NCBI RefSeq assembly: GCF_002119425.1 | Contig: NZ_MDSU01000018.1 | Coordinates: 310,001-374,000, forward strand | DNA length: 64,000 bases | DNA from: Desulfurella amilsii | Lineage (GTDB): Bacteria > Campylobacterota_A > Desulfurellia > Desulfurellales > Desulfurellaceae | Direction: 5' to 3' | In this document: one piece after another, positions 62,390 through 64,000 of the stretch | Numbering within the stretch: position 1 is the stretch's first letter | Layout of the letters: every line of letters starts with the position of its first letter | Notes under the pieces: model-generated | The model's input: the letters and a program-made list of their open reading frames with translations, nothing else | The model's database searches: none | Told to the model about the DNA's origin: nothing | Program-made: the position numbers and the translations under genes

Positions 62390-62583
62390 AAAACCTCCTT
62401 GTTTATTAAATTTATTGCTATCAGTTTAGTATCATTGGTATAATAAGCTAAAAAAATTACTATTATTTCCAAAAATTCAGCAAGAAGAAGGTCCGCTAAA
62501 AGTATATATTTATGGTTATATCTTTTCTTTTTCGTTTTTGAAAGTAATTTCTTGTTTTTAATTCTTTTTTTAAATTCACTCAT
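62386..62583 (-). CDS. Small membrane protein translationally coupled to thiolase
   Basis: The 65-residue protein has a very basic N-terminus (FKKRIKNKKLLSKTKKKR) and one hydrophobic helix (about residues 27-46, ILLADLLLAEFLEIIVIFLA). I do not recognise a family. A strong GGGGAGG lies 5 nt before ATG 62583, and its last codons supply the thiolase ribosome binding site, so it is almost certainly translated. It may be a regulatory or membrane-anchoring microprotein, or mainly serve coupling. Confidence 0.65.
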   Translation of the reverse strand: MSEFKKRIKNKKLLSKTKKKRYNHKYILLADLLLAEFLEIIVIFLAYYTNDTKLIAINLINKEVL

Positions 62584-62588
62584 AATAC

Positions 62589-62633
62589 CTCCCCTTTACG
62601 TTAGTTTTACATACAAACTAACACAAAGGGGAG
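62589..62633 (-). promoter_or_regulatory. Hairpin hiding the ribosome binding site before the small gene/thiolase
   Basis: In minus-strand RNA, CUCCCCUUU (62633-62625) pairs with AAAGGGGAG (62597-62589), and GUUAGUUU (62622-62615) with AAACUAAC (62607-62600). Tandem G-U wobbles join the two parts, giving a 19-bp stem with a 7-nt loop GUAUGUA. On the plus strand the joining bases are AC opposite AC and cannot pair. The stem contains the GGGGAG of the ribosome binding site used at 62583. Confidence 0.7.
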
Positions 62634-62661
62634 AGAAAGTCAAGTATAATTTAATAATTAC

Positions 62662-63573
62662 CTATTTAGTTAATTTACTTGTTAGCATAGGTATAAACTC
62701 CAACAAATCAGCCGCTACAAATACATCTGCAACTTCTGCTATAGGTGCATCTTTGTCTTTGTTAATTGCGACAATGAAGTTTGATTTTTTCATACCAACC
62801 AAGTGTTGTATAGCACCTGATATGCCACATGCAATATAGAGTTTTGGGGCAACAGTCTGACCAGTTGTCCCAACCTGATAGCTCTCATCAAGCCAACCTG
62901 CATCTACTACCGGCCTTGAAGCACCAAGTTCTCCTTTTAGAGCTTTTGCTAAGCTTCTTACAATTTCAATGTTTTCTTTTTTGCCAACCCCTCTTCCAGC
63001 TGATATTATAACTTCGGCCTTTGTTAAATCAACGCCAGTTTTTTCTGCAACCTCATAGCCTTGAAACTCTAAATTTGTATCCTCTTCTGTGTAATCGAAA
63101 GGCTCAATTTGAGCAGTATTGTTTTTAAGCGGGGCAAATGCTCCAGACTGTAGAGTAAGGACAGCCTTTGGGGTATTGGGTTTTACTTTTCTTCTTAGCT
63201 TTGCGTTACAAAAAGGCACAATATACTCACCGTTATCTACATCTATGACTTCAGATATCTGGCCTGCCCTTAGGGCTGCTGCTAGCCTTGGCGCTAAGTC
63301 CCAGCCATATGAGGAGTGGCTAAATACAACTACATCTGGGTTTTCTTTTTCTACTAACTTTAATATCAAACCTTTGTGTACTTTGGGGTTATAATCTTTT
63401 GCCTTGCTTATATCTGCTATGTATACTTTGCCATCATACTCTGGCTTTACATCAAGTGGCGCTACCATAAAGCCCACTGAACTTGCACCAATTTTGTTTG
63501 CAAAACCCACAAGTTCATAGAAAGATTCATCTATGTGTCCATTTTTGTATTCACCGATTAATAGTGCTTTCAT
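62662..63573 (-). CDS. etfA: Electron transfer flavoprotein, alpha subunit
   Basis: The 303-residue FAD-binding subunit accepts electrons from acyl-CoA dehydrogenase. The C-terminal FAD domain shows ISAGRGVGKKENIE, LGASRPVVDAGWLDESYQVG, TGQTVAPKLYIACGISGAIQH and AINKDKDAPIAEVADVFV. The N-terminal domain is shorter and more variable, as usual. It follows etfB by 13 nt. The partner quinone reductase is probably the gene at 52419. Confidence 0.95.
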   Translation of the reverse strand: MKALLIGEYKNGHIDESFYELVGFANKIGASSVGFMVAPLDVKPEYDGKVYIADISKAKDYNPKVHKGLILKLVEKENPDVVVFSHSSYGWDLAPRLAAALRAGQISEVIDVDNGEYIVPFCNAKLRRKVKPNTPKAVLTLQSGAFAPLKNNTAQIEPFDYTEEDTNLEFQGYEVAEKTGVDLTKAEVIISAGRGVGKKENIEIVRSLAKALKGELGASRPVVDAGWLDESYQVGTTGQTVAPKLYIACGISGAIQHLVGMKKSNFIVAINKDKDAPIAEVADVFVAADLLEFIPMLTSKLTK

Positions 63574-63586
63574 ATCATACCTCCTA

Positions 63587-64000
63587 CTACCTTAAAACCT
63601 GTGTTTTTTCTTTGAGTATACTTATTAGTTTATCTGCTACTTCATCAGCTTTGCCTTCAAGGAGTATACCGCCTTTTTTCTTTTCTGGTATATAGGCCTG
63701 CAGATTTACAACCTTTGGCTGTTCATTTAAAAGATCGTTTACATTTATAGTATTTAGTTCTTTCTTTTTTGCTTTCATGATATTGGGTAGTGTTGGGTAT
63801 CTTACAGTATTTAAACCAAGCTGACAGGTTAAAATTACAGGCAACTTTACAGATATTTTTGCTTTTATGCCACCTTCTAGCTCTCTTTTAACATTTACTT
63901 TTGACTCTTGGTGCTCAAAACCAACAATAGTCGTTACACAATTATAACCTAATAATTCAGATAAAATGGGCCCTACCTGAGCAGAAGCCCTATCTTGAGA
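63587..64000 (-). CDS. etfB: Electron transfer flavoprotein, beta subunit (C-terminal part)
   Basis: The frame is open to the right edge, so the N-terminus lies outside the window; only about 137 codons are present. The segment SQDRASAQVGPILSELLGY, followed by KLPVILTCQLGLNTVRYPTL and IMKAKKK, is the C-terminal half of EtfB, including the recognition-loop end. It is the first visible gene of the butyrate-oxidation operon. Confidence 0.92.
   Translation of the reverse strand, partial: SQDRASAQVGPILSELLGYNCVTTIVGFEHQESKVNVKRELEGGIKAKISVKLPVILTCQLGLNTVRYPTLPNIMKAKKKELNTINVNDLLNEQPKVVNLQAYIPEKKKGGILLEGKADEVADKLISILKEKTQVLR

Noticed and set aside
62589-62633. The hairpin before the small gene as a second riboswitch or intrinsic terminator
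   Set aside because: No known aptamer pattern precedes it and no U-run follows; it is kept only as a ribosome-site-hiding hairpin.

Overview
The window is an AT-rich bacterial chromosome segment with tightly packed genes. MurE carries the meso-diaminopimelate motif, there is a TonB protein and a TonB-dependent receptor, and the carbon genes are for butyrate oxidation through ETF. Together these suggest a Gram-negative anaerobe. A thermophilic sulfur reducer of the Desulfurella/Hippea type (Campylobacterota) fits the gene mix. That placement is inference, because no rRNA or other marker is present.

Layout: (1) 1-2090, the end of a HyfB-like proton-translocating subunit, a zinc-ribbon protein and a HAD phosphatase. 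(2) 9184 down to 2091, minus strand: a promoter, a fluoride riboswitch with a visible translational switch, then a dynamin-like GTPase, two MutS-like ATPases, enolase and a beta-helix protein. (3) 9383-12174, a PadR regulator and a cation P-type ATPase of foreign-looking composition, next to tRNA-Ser(CGA). (4) A thioesterase and TonB, then the division and cell-wall cluster mraZ-rsmH-ftsL-ftsI-murE-murF-mraY-murD-ftsW, running on into a phosphatase, murI, hisH, hisA, a metallo-beta-lactamase-fold protein, hisF and a phosphoesterase. (5) 32736 down to 28623, a copper-export operon with a CsoR operator. (6) 32813-34625, DoxX and DsrE-like genes, and a NifX/DUF5320 operon behind a long palindrome.

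(7) 34726-43530: an 11-repeat CRISPR array whose trailer end is cut by a transposase remnant, with a full type I-B cas set (cas6-cas8-cas7-cas5-cas3-cas4-cas1-cas2). (8) 43663-51709: an uptake operon with a periplasmic binding protein, permease, ATPase, methyltransferase, a radical SAM protein fused to a binding-protein-like domain, a ModA-like protein without signal peptide, and a TonB-dependent receptor. (9) 64000 down to 51788: etfB, etfA, a small membrane protein behind a hairpin that hides its ribosome binding site, thiolase, hydroxyacyl-CoA dehydrogenase, crotonase, acyl-CoA dehydrogenase, a DUF6125-like protein, the fused mutase IcmF, a membrane Fe-S oxidoreductase likely to pass ETF electrons to quinone, and a DJ-1 family protein.

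The strongest unexpected signals are the fluoride riboswitch over an operon with no recognisable fluoride exporter, the radical SAM/binding-protein fusion operon, and three related CRISPR spacers whose differences fall mostly at third codon positions of one reading frame.
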